A stretch of DNA of 8,075 nucleotides from CAZEJK01 sp964512045 (GCA_964512045.1 CAZEJK010000234.1:1-8075), one strand, 5' to 3'; positions 1 through 6,943 are shown, counted from the stretch's first letter. The notes: generated by a model from the sequence alone, not told the origin. Program-made: numbers and translations.

Positions 1-286
1 AGCAGCGCTCACAGCAGGTCCACCAGAAATAACACGTTACAATAGGTTTACGGATTTTCCACATGGCCCGGCCGCTTGCGCACCCCCCGCCCCTCTCCCT
101 CCGCCTTCCCACAGCCCCCGCAGCGCCTGCTACGACGACAACTCTTCGTCAGGACCTGACACGGGCCTATGCGCCGCAGACAGCCGAATGCCGTTCCCCC
201 TGGCACCGGCGGTCACCATGCATGGCGCATAGATCAACGACTACACCTATTTTGCGACGAGTAATCGTTTCATCTGAGTCGATGGG

Positions 287-296
287 TCAATATTGA
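287..296. promoter_or_regulatory. Perfect 10-base palindrome, possible operator
   Basis: TCAATATTGA is a perfect inverted repeat in the AT-rich intergenic stretch upstream of the decaheme gene. A site of this size and symmetry could bind a dimeric regulator. It matches no specific operator that I can name, and one 10-base palindrome can occur by chance. It also lies about 105 bases upstream of the TTGACA hexamer. Confidence 0.15.
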
Positions 297-401
297 GACT
301 AATGATAAATTTTGGCCACAGCATGAGCCGCCAAGTGATGACAACACGTAGTTTAGATGGAGCATTTGAACATCTGAGCAGTTGTAATAACTGACATGTT
401 C

Positions 402-427
402 TTGACACCAAGAATCGATGCTAAGAT
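402..427 (+). promoter_or_regulatory. Possible sigma70-type promoter for the porin-cytochrome unit
   Basis: A perfect -35 hexamer TTGACA lies at 402-407, with TAAGAT at 422-427 as the best -10 candidate (4 of 6 matches). The 14-base spacer is shorter than the usual 16-18, so this is weak. It lies in the AT-rich part of the intergenic region, about 190 bases upstream of the decaheme start codon. No terminator or other gene lies between it and that gene. Confidence 0.2.
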
Positions 428-616
428 CGTACTTGAGATGTCAGGCGAAGCACGGATCTTCCGCGTCCTCGACCGTCCCGGCTGAGCGCGCCCGGAGTAT
501 CGCCTCGGGGAGGCGGTCGGTGGATGCTGCGGGGGGGACAACAACCGAGGCCCGCCACAGCGGCGCATTCCGCCACCATCCCTACTTTCTTTTGTTGTGA
601 AGAAGCGAGGAGGACC

Positions 617-1501
617 ATGAAGATCACACCCACCGTGGCGTTCATCGCCGTCTGCGCCGTGGGGCTGGCAGCAGCAGCCGGGGCGCAGGAGATGGACTGC
701 GGCATCTGCCACGACGAGGTCACAGCCAACATGACGCACCAGATCCACATGCGGATCGAGCCGTTCGAGGTGCAGGGACGCGCAGTCGGCTGCGAAGGCT
801 GCCACGGCGACGGCGAAGCCCACATGGAGGAGGGCGATCCGGCCTTGATCCGCACCTTCGACGAAGCTGGTGACGGTGCGGCCTGCGTCGACTGTCATGC
901 TGATATCCACCACCCTGGCTGGGAAGCTTCGACCCACGCCATGGAGCAGCTGGAGTGCACCAGCTGCCACACGGTTCACTCCGAGACGAACCCGCTGGAC
1001 ACGTGTCGTGACTGCCATGCCGACACCTATGCGCAGTTCGAGCTGCCATCCCACCACCCGGTGCGTGAAGGACGGATGAGCTGCGTGAGCTGTCATGACG
1101 TCCATGCAGCCACCGAGTACCAGCTCGACACCCATCAGCGGAAGAACGACCTCTGCTACACCTGTCATCAGGCCAAGGAAGGTCCGTTCATCTTCGAGCA
1201 CGAGCCAGTGGTCGAGGACTGTGCGCTTTGCCATCAGCCCCACGGCGCCGTGGCCGACAACCTGCTGACCGCCAACGAGCCGATGCTCTGTCTGCAGTGC
1301 CATGAGATCCACTTCCACGCCGGGCTCATCAGCCCACCCGGGGAAACCGAGATCGGCGGTCAGCACTTCGAGAACCCGTTCGGCGAGTACAGCATGAACC
1401 GGTCGTTCACCACCAACTGCAGCCACTGCCACTCGAGCATCCATGGCACCGACGTGCCGTCGCAGAGCCTGGCGGGTCGTGGCCGCGGCATGGTGCGGTG
1501 A
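617..1501 (+). CDS. mtrA: Periplasmic decaheme c-type cytochrome, DmsE/MtrA family
   Basis: The product (294 aa) is a secreted decaheme cytochrome that carries electrons across the periplasm and, in this family, inserts into an MtrB-type barrel to cross the outer membrane. The start at 617 is chosen because AGGAGG (608-613) lies just upstream and the protein then begins with a signal peptide (residues 1-23, MKITPTVAFIAV..., cleavage after AGA). Ten CXXCH motifs run from residue 28 (CGICH) to residue 268 (CSHCH), with many extra His for bis-His ligation. Family-like stretches include HHPVREGRMSCVSCH, CYTCHQAKEGPF, EDCALCHQPHG and a C-terminal NCSHCHSSIHGTDVPS. The length is somewhat below Shewanella MtrA (about 330 aa), and there is no N-terminal extension as in PioA. 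The barrel gene follows after 14 bases, so the two are probably co-transcribed. Family membership is firm; MtrA versus DmsE versus PioA/MtoA function is inferred from the neighbours. Confidence 0.93.
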   Translation: MKITPTVAFIAVCAVGLAAAAGAQEMDCGICHDEVTANMTHQIHMRIEPFEVQGRAVGCEGCHGDGEAHMEEGDPALIRTFDEAGDGAACVDCHADIHHPGWEASTHAMEQLECTSCHTVHSETNPLDTCRDCHADTYAQFELPSHHPVREGRMSCVSCHDVHAATEYQLDTHQRKNDLCYTCHQAKEGPFIFEHEPVVEDCALCHQPHGAVADNLLTANEPMLCLQCHEIHFHAGLISPPGETEIGGQHFENPFGEYSMNRSFTTNCSHCHSSIHGTDVPSQSLAGRGRGMVR

Positions 1502-1504
1502 GGA

Positions 1505-1510
1505 AGGAGG
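1505..1510 (+). promoter_or_regulatory. Shine-Dalgarno site that sets the barrel gene start
   Basis: AGGAGG lies 5 bases before ATG at 1516. It decides against the GTG at 1498, which overlaps the decaheme stop codon and would add six residues in front of a complete signal peptide. The site lies just after the decaheme TGA (1499-1501), which suggests translational coupling. Confidence 0.8.
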
Positions 1511-1515
1511 CAACG

Positions 1516-3243
1516 ATGCGATCACCCGCTACGCTTCTGTTCGCGGTGGCGCTCGCGGCCCTCGTCGCCGCACCAGCGCTGGCCAACGATGATGACTCGA
1601 CCCTGACAGGTACGGCAGGAGTCGGTGTCTGGGGCACAGACCGAGAGGACTCTCCGGATCGGGCGGCTGAGTATGAGCCGATCGGCGGTGGACCCGTCCT
1701 CGAGCTCGACGTGGACACGTTCCACGACTGGGGCGCCCTTCTCATCTCGGCCCACGGGCGCCACTCCGACGAGGTCGACGCCTCGCTCGACTTCGACTAC
1801 CGACGCACGGTTCGCTCGAGCACCGACTACGGCAAGCTACTCCACCGGCTCGGCCACTTCCCGATGACCCACCTCGAGTCCACCTCCACTAATGGCAAGG
1901 TGGTTCGGCACACTGACCTCGACCCGTTCCAGGACTACGAGCTGTCGTACTCGCTCCTGGAGCACCGGACCGAGATCCAGTTTCCACACCTGTCGGCCTT
2001 GACCATGGCAGTGAACTACAGGGAGCAGATGCGTGACGGACACCGCCAGGCGTTCACAACCTCGCACTGTGACAACTGCCACGTCTACTCGCAGAGCCAC
2101 AAGCTCAACGAGCGGAGCACCCAGGCCGAGCTCGAGGCCAAGATCCAGTTCGCCGGCGGCCATATCGTCGGGAGCTTCGGCAGCCGGGAGCACCGGCAGA
2201 ACCACACGAACGTGTGGCTCCAGTATGATCAGGCGCTCCACCCGGAGCTGCAGGTACCGGTGTTCGACAACCGCCTGCAGTTCGACTCTGAGGAGGGCCT
2301 ACTGCCCGTCGACGTCTGGCCAGACATCGACAAAGATCTGGCTCGCGTCGACCTCCACCTGAAGGATATCGGCGGCTTCGTGGTCAACGGCGGTGGCGTC
2401 TGGTCAGAGACGACGAACCGGTACACCGGTCTGTCGTCGGACTACACTGGCTATATGGTCAACGCCGCCCGTCGCTTCGACAACGGCCTCCGTGTCCGCT
2501 GGCGCGGCCGGGTCTACTCGATCGACAACGACGACGTGTTCGTGGACACCAACGAACGTGTCACGCCCGCTGGCCCTCATGCGGGTCAGACGTATGAGGA
2601 TATCTACGGCGTCAACTACGACTGGACGCGGCTGTCGGCGCTCAACCGTGACACGATCTCGTCCAAGCTCGACGCCACCTACCGGTTCGGCCGAAAGACC
2701 GGAACGCTCCGCTTCCTGTGGGACTTCGAGAGCATCGATCGCGACCATTACCAGGTCGCTCCGGGTGAAACCGAGACCACGACGAACATTCTCGGGGTGC
2801 TCTGGCGCTCGCGACCCGCCAAGGGTTGGAAGGTGAACGCGGGCCTGCGCCACGCCGAGATCGAGAACCCGTTCATGCTCGTCAACGGCGCCTGCTCGAC
2901 TCTGGTCTCCGACCAGTACCCGAACCCATGGAGCCCAGAGACCCCGCAGTACGACGATCAGCACCAGACACGGATCGCCGACACGACCGCCTCACCCTCG
3001 TCGTGGGACGAGCTCAAGGTCGGGGTCAGCTACACAGCTGGTAAGACCTCCTTCTCCGGTCTGTTCCGTTGGTGGGACGGCGACAACTCTGACGGTGACC
3101 TGACCGACTGGTCGCGCACCAATCAGACCGCCACCCTGACCGTCTGGACCGCTCCATCGGAGAGCTGGGACTGGTACCTCGGGTACGCGTGGCAAGACTC
3201 CAGCCTGGAGGCACCCGTCTGTACCCCGATCTTCGACGGTTGA
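1516..3243 (+). CDS. mtrB: MtrB/PioB-family outer-membrane barrel, N-terminal 575 residues, ends at an in-frame TGA
   Basis: This is the outer-membrane beta-barrel that sheathes the decaheme cytochrome in a porin-cytochrome conduit. The protein starts with a signal peptide (MRSPATLLFAVALAALVAAPALA, cleaved before NDDDS). It continues as alternating beta-strand sequence with many aromatic and Asp/Arg residues, for example LRVRWRGRVYSIDNDDVFVD, TYRFGRKTGTLRFLWDFES and WKVNAGLRHAEI. Like the family it directly follows a DmsE/MtrA gene. Residues 185-189 read CDNCH, a c-heme motif within SHCDNCHVYSQSH. The frame stops at TGA 3241-3243 (codon 576). The same frame stays open to 3657 with barrel-like sequence, and the read-through length would be 713 aa, close to Shewanella MtrB (about 700 aa). 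The 575-residue product lacks the C-terminal strands and the aromatic end that the BAM machinery recognises, so alone it is unlikely to be a finished barrel. The stop may be a nonsense mutation, a sequence error or a recoded codon. Confidence 0.85.
   Translation: MRSPATLLFAVALAALVAAPALANDDDSTLTGTAGVGVWGTDREDSPDRAAEYEPIGGGPVLELDVDTFHDWGALLISAHGRHSDEVDASLDFDYRRTVRSSTDYGKLLHRLGHFPMTHLESTSTNGKVVRHTDLDPFQDYELSYSLLEHRTEIQFPHLSALTMAVNYREQMRDGHRQAFTTSHCDNCHVYSQSHKLNERSTQAELEAKIQFAGGHIVGSFGSREHRQNHTNVWLQYDQALHPELQVPVFDNRLQFDSEEGLLPVDVWPDIDKDLARVDLHLKDIGGFVVNGGGVWSETTNRYTGLSSDYTGYMVNAARRFDNGLRVRWRGRVYSIDNDDVFVDTNERVTPAGPHAGQTYEDIYGVNYDWTRLSALNRDTISSKLDATYRFGRKTGTLRFLWDFESIDRDHYQVAPGETETTTNILGVLWRSRPAKGWKVNAGLRHAEIENPFMLVNGACSTLVSDQYPNPWSPETPQYDDQHQTRIADTTASPSSWDELKVGVSYTAGKTSFSGLFRWWDGDNSDGDLTDWSRTNQTATLTVWTAPSESWDWYLGYAWQDSSLEAPVCTPIFDG
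3241..3243 (+). other. In-frame TGA interrupting the barrel gene
   Basis: The codon lies between ...CTPIFDG and AGTVMGGQDG. No frameshift is involved: the frame before it (from 1516) and after it (to 3657) is the same. TGA also terminates the decaheme gene (1499-1501) and this frame (3655-3657), so general UGA reassignment is unlikely. A single base change could make it Trp (TGG), Arg (CGA), Gly (GGA), Cys (TGC/TGT), Ser or Leu. Confidence 0.9.
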
Positions 3244-3255
3244 GCAGGCACAGTC

Positions 3256-3657
3256 ATGGGGGGCCAGGATGGCTCCGCGCGCGACCTGCTCAACTACGAC
3301 TCCACATCCAACACGCTGATGGCTGGCATCCGTACGCGTCCGTCCGAGAGGTTCGAGCTCGGGCTCAGTCTGAGCTGGACGGAGTCCGACGCCGGGCTCG
3401 ACCCGTTCGACCTCCCGGCCGACGACTACGTTGCCACCCACCCGCCGACGGCGTACGACTTCTCCATCGCGCACACCTACTCCGATCTCGATCTGAGCCG
3501 GCTCGATGGGCAGCTCGACGCCACCTACATGATCAACGAGCAGCTTCGCATGTCGTTCGAGTACCGCTACATCGACTTCACTGACGATGACCCGTATCTG
3601 TACGACCTCTCGGGCGCTCTCGACGTCTACACGTTCATCATCGGATGGAGCTTCTGA
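3256..3657 (+). CDS. mtrB: C-terminal part of the MtrB/PioB-family barrel (same frame, after the TGA)
   Basis: This is the remaining part of the barrel. Counted from the TGA it is 137 residues; from the first ATG (3256) it is 133. The sequence is typical of transmembrane beta-strands, with NTLMAGIRTRPSERFELGLS, DLSRLDGQLDATYMIN, LRMSFEYRYIDFTDDD and a final ALDVYTFIIGWSF. The terminal Phe with alternating hydrophobic residues is the classic outer-membrane beta-signal, so 3657 is the natural end of the whole barrel. There is no good Shine-Dalgarno site before ATG 3256 (only AGG at 3246-3248), and no signal peptide, so separate translation into a functional export product is doubtful. The coding character is undisturbed, which suggests that the lesion is very recent, an error, or tolerated by read-through. 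It is best read as one gene with 1516-3243. Confidence 0.8.
   Translation: MGGQDGSARDLLNYDSTSNTLMAGIRTRPSERFELGLSLSWTESDAGLDPFDLPADDYVATHPPTAYDFSIAHTYSDLDLSRLDGQLDATYMINEQLRMSFEYRYIDFTDDDPYLYDLSGALDVYTFIIGWSF
3260..3276 (+). other. Short hairpin just after the in-frame TGA
   Basis: GGGGCC (3260-3265) pairs with GGCTCC (3271-3276), including one G-U pair, around the 5-base loop AGGAT. The loop begins 22 bases after the TGA. The position, stem length and a G among the first two loop bases are loosely compatible with the published bacterial SECIS model for selenocysteine insertion. In DNA this GC-rich such hairpins are common, so this alone does not show recoding. Confidence 0.3.
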
Positions 3658-3682
3658 TCTCAATCCCGCCGACTGAGCTCAC

Positions 3683-3714
3683 GGGTCCCGCCTTCGGGCG
3701 GGACCCTTTCTCTG
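3683..3714 (+). terminator. Strong intrinsic terminator after the barrel gene
   Basis: GGGTCCCGCC (3683-3692) and GGCGGGACCC (3697-3706) form a perfect 10-bp stem closed by a C(TTCG)G tetraloop, an exceptionally stable loop. It is followed by TTTCTCTG, a pyrimidine-rich tract with several T. It lies 26 bases after the barrel stop at 3657, so transcription of the decaheme-barrel unit should end here. Confidence 0.88.
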
Positions 3715-3724
3715 TTCTCCTCGT

Positions 3725-3750
3725 CGGCGGCTCTTCTCACGCCGCCGTTT
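3725..3750 (+). terminator. Second, weaker hairpin downstream of the terminator
   Basis: CGGCGGC (3725-3731) pairs with GCCGCCG (3741-3747) across a 9-base loop and is followed directly by TTTCTCC. It could be a backup terminator, or a structure in the leader of the next gene if transcription begins upstream of it. The T-tract is short. Confidence 0.3.
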
Positions 3751-3762
3751 CTCCGCCACAAT
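3734..3762 (+). promoter_or_regulatory. Weak candidate promoter for the 23-heme gene
   Basis: TTCTCA (3734-3739) and CACAAT (3757-3762) are each 4 of 6 matches to the sigma70 consensus and are 17 bases apart. A start site near 3769 would leave a short leader before ATG 3800 and would exclude ATG 3761 as the start codon. It overlaps the second hairpin. A promoter in this gap is expected, because a strong terminator precedes it. Confidence 0.22.
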
Positions 3763-3799
3763 GGTCCACATTCGGACCGTGAACCGGAGGCTTCGCCGC

Positions 3800-6700
3800 A
3801 TGCTTCGTGTCTTCCGTGCACTCTGCTGCTTGACAACACTCGCGCTCATCGCACCTTCCGGCGTCGCGCATGCGCAGGAGACCAACGAAGGCTGTCTCAT
3901 GTGCCACTCGGACCCGGACCTCGAGGGCACCAGGGACGGCACCACCATCTCGGTGTACGTGAATGAGGAGGCGTACGCCGCCTCGATCCACTCGGCATTC
4001 GAGTGCACGGACTGCCACCAGGATCTGGCGGACTACGAGTTCGAGGACATGCACGCCGAGGACCTGGAGCCTGTGAGCTGCGGCATGTGTCACGATGGCG
4101 TGGCTGCCGAGCAGCTCGCGGGGCCCCATGGCGACTGGGCCGAAGACGGCCGGCCGGCTTCCGCATGCGTGATGTGCCACGGCATGCACGATATCCTCCC
4201 CAGTAGTGATCCCGAGTCCCCAACCCATCTCTCTCGGACCAACGACCTTTGTGCCCAGTGCCACGACGGGGCGCTCGAGGCACTGCAGCGAAGCCCACAC
4301 TCGAACGAGGACGCTGAAGGCGTCCCGGCTGCTGCGTGTGTGAGCTGCCACGATGGTCACGCCGTGGTGGCGCCGGACGACCCGATCGGCCAGCTCTCCA
4401 CCTGTGGCAGGTGCCACACGGAGCAGGAGCGGTTGCACCGCCGGAGCTTGCACGGCCGAGCCGCGGTCCACGAAGACCCGCTCGCGCCCTCGTGCGTGAC
4501 CTGCCACGAGCACCATACGATCCTGTCGCACACGAACCCGGCCTCACCGACGGCCACGATGAACATCCCGCTGCTGTGCGGTCGCTGTCATCGCGAAGGC
4601 TCCGAGGTCTCCGAGCAGCGGGAGATCCCGCAGCACCGGATCCTCGAGAACTTCTCCATGTCCGTCCACGGCGAAGGGCTGTTCAAGAAGGGCCTCACCG
4701 TCACCGCTGTATGCAGCTCGTGCCACACCGCGCATGACATCCTCGACCACAACCACCCGGAGTCCACCATCAACCGGGAGAACGTGGCCGATATGTGCAT
4801 GCAGTGCCATGCGCGGATCGAGGAGGTCCACACCAAGGTCATCGAGGGCAAGCTGTGGGAAGAGGAGCCACACAAGGTACCCTCCTGCGTGGAGTGCCAC
4901 CAGCCGCACAGGATCCGCCGCCGTCCGGCGACCCTCGAAGGCGCAGGCACCACCGACTGCCTCGAGTGCCACAACAAACCTGATCTGACCATGGTCCGCG
5001 ACGGCGTCGAGGTCTCCCTGTACGTGAACCCCGAGGCCTATGCCACCTCGAGTCACGCGCAAACCGCCTGCGCACAGTGCCACACTGAGGTGACACCAGA
5101 GCATCCGGAGCGCCCGTGTGCCACCATCGCGAGCCCGGTGGACTGCTCGATCTGCCACGCCGCGGAGGTTCAGGACCACGAGCTCAGCCGGCATGGCCAG
5201 CTCGCAGCGGCCGATGATCCGGACGTCCCGGTCTGCCTCACGTGTCACGGCGGCGCCCACACCATGATCGATCACCGGCTACCAATGGCGCCCACCTTCT
5301 CGCGCAACGTCCCCGATCTGTGTGCCAGATGCCATGCAGCCGGTGAGGTGGCGGCTCAGAGGATCGACTCCGATATCCCCAATATCGTCGAGAGCTACAG
5401 GAAGTCCACCCATGGACGCGGCCTCCTCGACAGTGGTCTGGTGGTCTCGGCCAGCTGTGTCGACTGCCACACCGCTCACAAGGCGCTCCCCACACAGAAC
5501 CCGCAGTCAACAGTCCACCCCGACCAGATCACGAAGACCTGCGGCTCCTGTCACCGCGGCATCGAGGAGGAGTTCCAGGGCAGCATCCACTGGCCGGAGA
5601 ACGTGGTCACGACCGAGCCGCTGCCCACCTGTGAGGACTGCCACTCGTCGCACCAGATCATGCGGGTCGATCTCCAGGGGTTCCGGTTCGAGATGATGGA
5701 CCAGTGCGGCCGCTGCCATCAGGAGTACGCCGAGACGTTCTTCGACACCCACCATGGCAAGGTCACCCAGCTAGGCTCCGAAGGCGCTGCCAAGTGCTAC
5801 GACTGTCACGGAACCCACAACATTCTGCCGACCACGAACCCCGACTCCACTCTTGCTACGCGACACGTCGTCGACACCTGTGCTCAGTGCCATCCACGGG
5901 CACACCTGCAGTTTGCCGGCTACCTGAGCCACGCCACCCACCATGATCCGCACCGCTACCCGCTCCTGTACTGGGCGTACATCTTCATGACCACGCTCCT
6001 GGTGGGTACGCTCTCGTTCTTCCTGGTGCACACCCTGCTGTGGCTGTTCCGCCTGTGGCGAACCCGCGAGCACTGGCAACCGGTGAAGACCACCGGGCGA
6101 GCCACCGACAGGTTCTATGTTCGTTTCAGCCGCAAGCAGCGGGCGATGCACCTGGTGATGCTGCTCAGCTTCTTCACTCTGGCGCTGACCGGCATGGCGC
6201 TCAAGTTCTCGTACATGGACTGGGCGTACATTCTGTCGCAGATGCTCGGCGGGTACGAGATGATGGGCCAGCTGCACCGTATCGGCGCCGTCGCGTTGAT
6301 CGCCCTGTTCATCTACCACATCCGCGACGTGTTCATCGCCAAGCGCAGCTCCGGCAAGAGCTGGTTCGGCTTCATCTTCGACCGCAACTCCCTGATGTTC
6401 AACCTCAACGACATCAGTCAGTTCTGGCAAAGCGTGAAGTGGTTCTTCGGACGCGGGCCGCGCCCACACTACGGTCGATTTACCTACTGGGAGAAGTTCG
6501 ACTACTTTGCCGTGTTCTGGGGCGTGTTCGTCATCGGTTCCACGGGGCTCGTGCTCTGGTTCCCCGAGCTGTTCACGCGGATCCTGCCGGGCTGGTCGGT
6601 CAACGTGGCGACACTGATCCACTCGGACGAGGCGCTACTGGCGGTCGGGTTCATCTTCACGATCCACTTCTTCAACACCCACTTTCGTCCGGACAAGTTC

Positions 6701-6943
6701 CCGATGGACCCGGTGATCTTCACCGGCCGGGTGCCGATCGACGAGCTCCAACATGACAAGCCGGGCGAGTACGAAGATCTGGTGGAGGCCATCGGTGACG
6801 AGGAGACGATCGACGAGCACCTCACCGGCCCGTTCCCGGAGCGCGCCGGCCGCTGGTTCCGGGTCTTCGGCTTCATCGCCCTGGGCATCGGGCTCACGCT
6901 GATCGCACTCATCGTCTACACGATGCTGTTCGGGTACAAGTAG
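3800..6943 (+). CDS. 23-heme c-type cytochrome fused to a membrane cytochrome b domain (CbcL-like quinol:cytochrome oxidoreductase)
   Basis: The protein (1047 aa) probably exchanges electrons between the quinone pool and periplasmic cytochromes. ATG 3800 is preferred over the in-frame ATG 3761, because GGAGG (3786-3790) precedes it at 9 bases and a clean signal peptide follows (MLRVFRALCCLTTLALIAPSGVAHA). Residues 32-698 hold 23 CXXCH motifs, many followed by a second His as in CHTAHDIL, CHGTHNIL and CHEHHTIL. The region is internally duplicated: residues 32-73 and 387-428 align without gaps with 23 of 42 identical, and 260-391 resembles 508-640. From residue 720 there are about six membrane helices (roughly 722-752, 783-805, 826-848, 886-912, 938-960, 1022-1044). 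Likely b-heme ligands are H784, H826, H840, H941 and H956. The layout resembles Geobacter CbcL (multiheme c plus HydB-like b) but with far more hemes. The cytoplasmic loop near residues 963-1015 is acidic. The domains are certain; the quinone role and redox partners are inferred. Confidence 0.9.
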   Translation: MLRVFRALCCLTTLALIAPSGVAHAQETNEGCLMCHSDPDLEGTRDGTTISVYVNEEAYAASIHSAFECTDCHQDLADYEFEDMHAEDLEPVSCGMCHDGVAAEQLAGPHGDWAEDGRPASACVMCHGMHDILPSSDPESPTHLSRTNDLCAQCHDGALEALQRSPHSNEDAEGVPAAACVSCHDGHAVVAPDDPIGQLSTCGRCHTEQERLHRRSLHGRAAVHEDPLAPSCVTCHEHHTILSHTNPASPTATMNIPLLCGRCHREGSEVSEQREIPQHRILENFSMSVHGEGLFKKGLTVTAVCSSCHTAHDILDHNHPESTINRENVADMCMQCHARIEEVHTKVIEGKLWEEEPHKVPSCVECHQPHRIRRRPATLEGAGTTDCLECHNKPDLTMVRDGVEVSLYVNPEAYATSSHAQTACAQCHTEVTPEHPERPCATIASPVDCSICHAAEVQDHELSRHGQLAAADDPDVPVCLTCHGGAHTMIDHRLPMAPTFSRNVPDLCARCHAAGEVAAQRIDSDIPNIVESYRKSTHGRGLLDSGLVVSASCVDCHTAHKALPTQNPQSTVHPDQITKTCGSCHRGIEEEFQGSIHWPENVVTTEPLPTCEDCHSSHQIMRVDLQGFRFEMMDQCGRCHQEYAETFFDTHHGKVTQLGSEGAAKCYDCHGTHNILPTTNPDSTLATRHVVDTCAQCHPRAHLQFAGYLSHATHHDPHRYPLLYWAYIFMTTLLVGTLSFFLVHTLLWLFRLWRTREHWQPVKTTGRATDRFYVRFSRKQRAMHLVMLLSFFTLALTGMALKFSYMDWAYILSQMLGGYEMMGQLHRIGAVALIALFIYHIRDVFIAKRSSGKSWFGFIFDRNSLMFNLNDISQFWQSVKWFFGRGPRPHYGRFTYWEKFDYFAVFWGVFVIGSTGLVLWFPELFTRILPGWSVNVATLIHSDEALLAVGFIFTIHFFNTHFRPDKFPMDPVIFTGRVPIDELQHDKPGEYEDLVEAIGDEETIDEHLTGPFPERAGRWFRVFGFIALGIGLTLIALIVYTMLFGYK

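Larger units (their letters stand above)
1..616. other. 5' region without a convincing gene; likely regulatory
   Basis: I see no supportable gene in these 616 bases. The only sizeable forward reading frame (63-296) is rich in Pro, Thr and Arg, has no ribosome binding site and resembles no family I know. The stretch from about 230 to 430 is visibly more AT-rich than the rest of the window, as expected of an intergenic control region. It contains a perfect 10-base palindrome (TCAATATTGA, 287-296) and a TTGACA hexamer at 402-407. The stretch 430-600 is GC-rich again and would be the leader of the decaheme gene. No tRNA, rRNA or riboswitch was recognised. Confidence 0.55.

Noticed and set aside
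38..43. TACAAT as a -10 promoter element
   Set aside because: It is a good hexamer, but the sequence 17 bases upstream (CAGGTC) is no -35 element, and no gene follows closely.
63..296. Forward 77-codon reading frame upstream of the decaheme gene
   Set aside because: It has no ribosome binding site and a low-complexity Pro/Thr/Arg-rich product with no recognisable family. It ends in the AT-rich intergenic stretch. Open frames of this size are common by chance in GC-rich DNA.
353..1525. Long reverse-strand frame (390 codons) opposite the decaheme gene
   Set aside because: It lies antisense to a certain ten-heme gene, and its product is the mirror of the heme codons with no domain sense. Long antisense frames are expected at this GC content.
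3241..3243. General reassignment of UGA to an amino acid in this organism
   Set aside because: TGA is the natural stop of the decaheme gene (1499-1501) and of the barrel frame (3655-3657), and no other long gene in the window has an internal TGA.
3761..3799. Upstream ATG at 3761 as start of the 23-heme gene
   Set aside because: It has no ribosome site and would place 13 extra basic residues in front of a complete signal peptide. The ATG at 3800 has GGAGG at good spacing.
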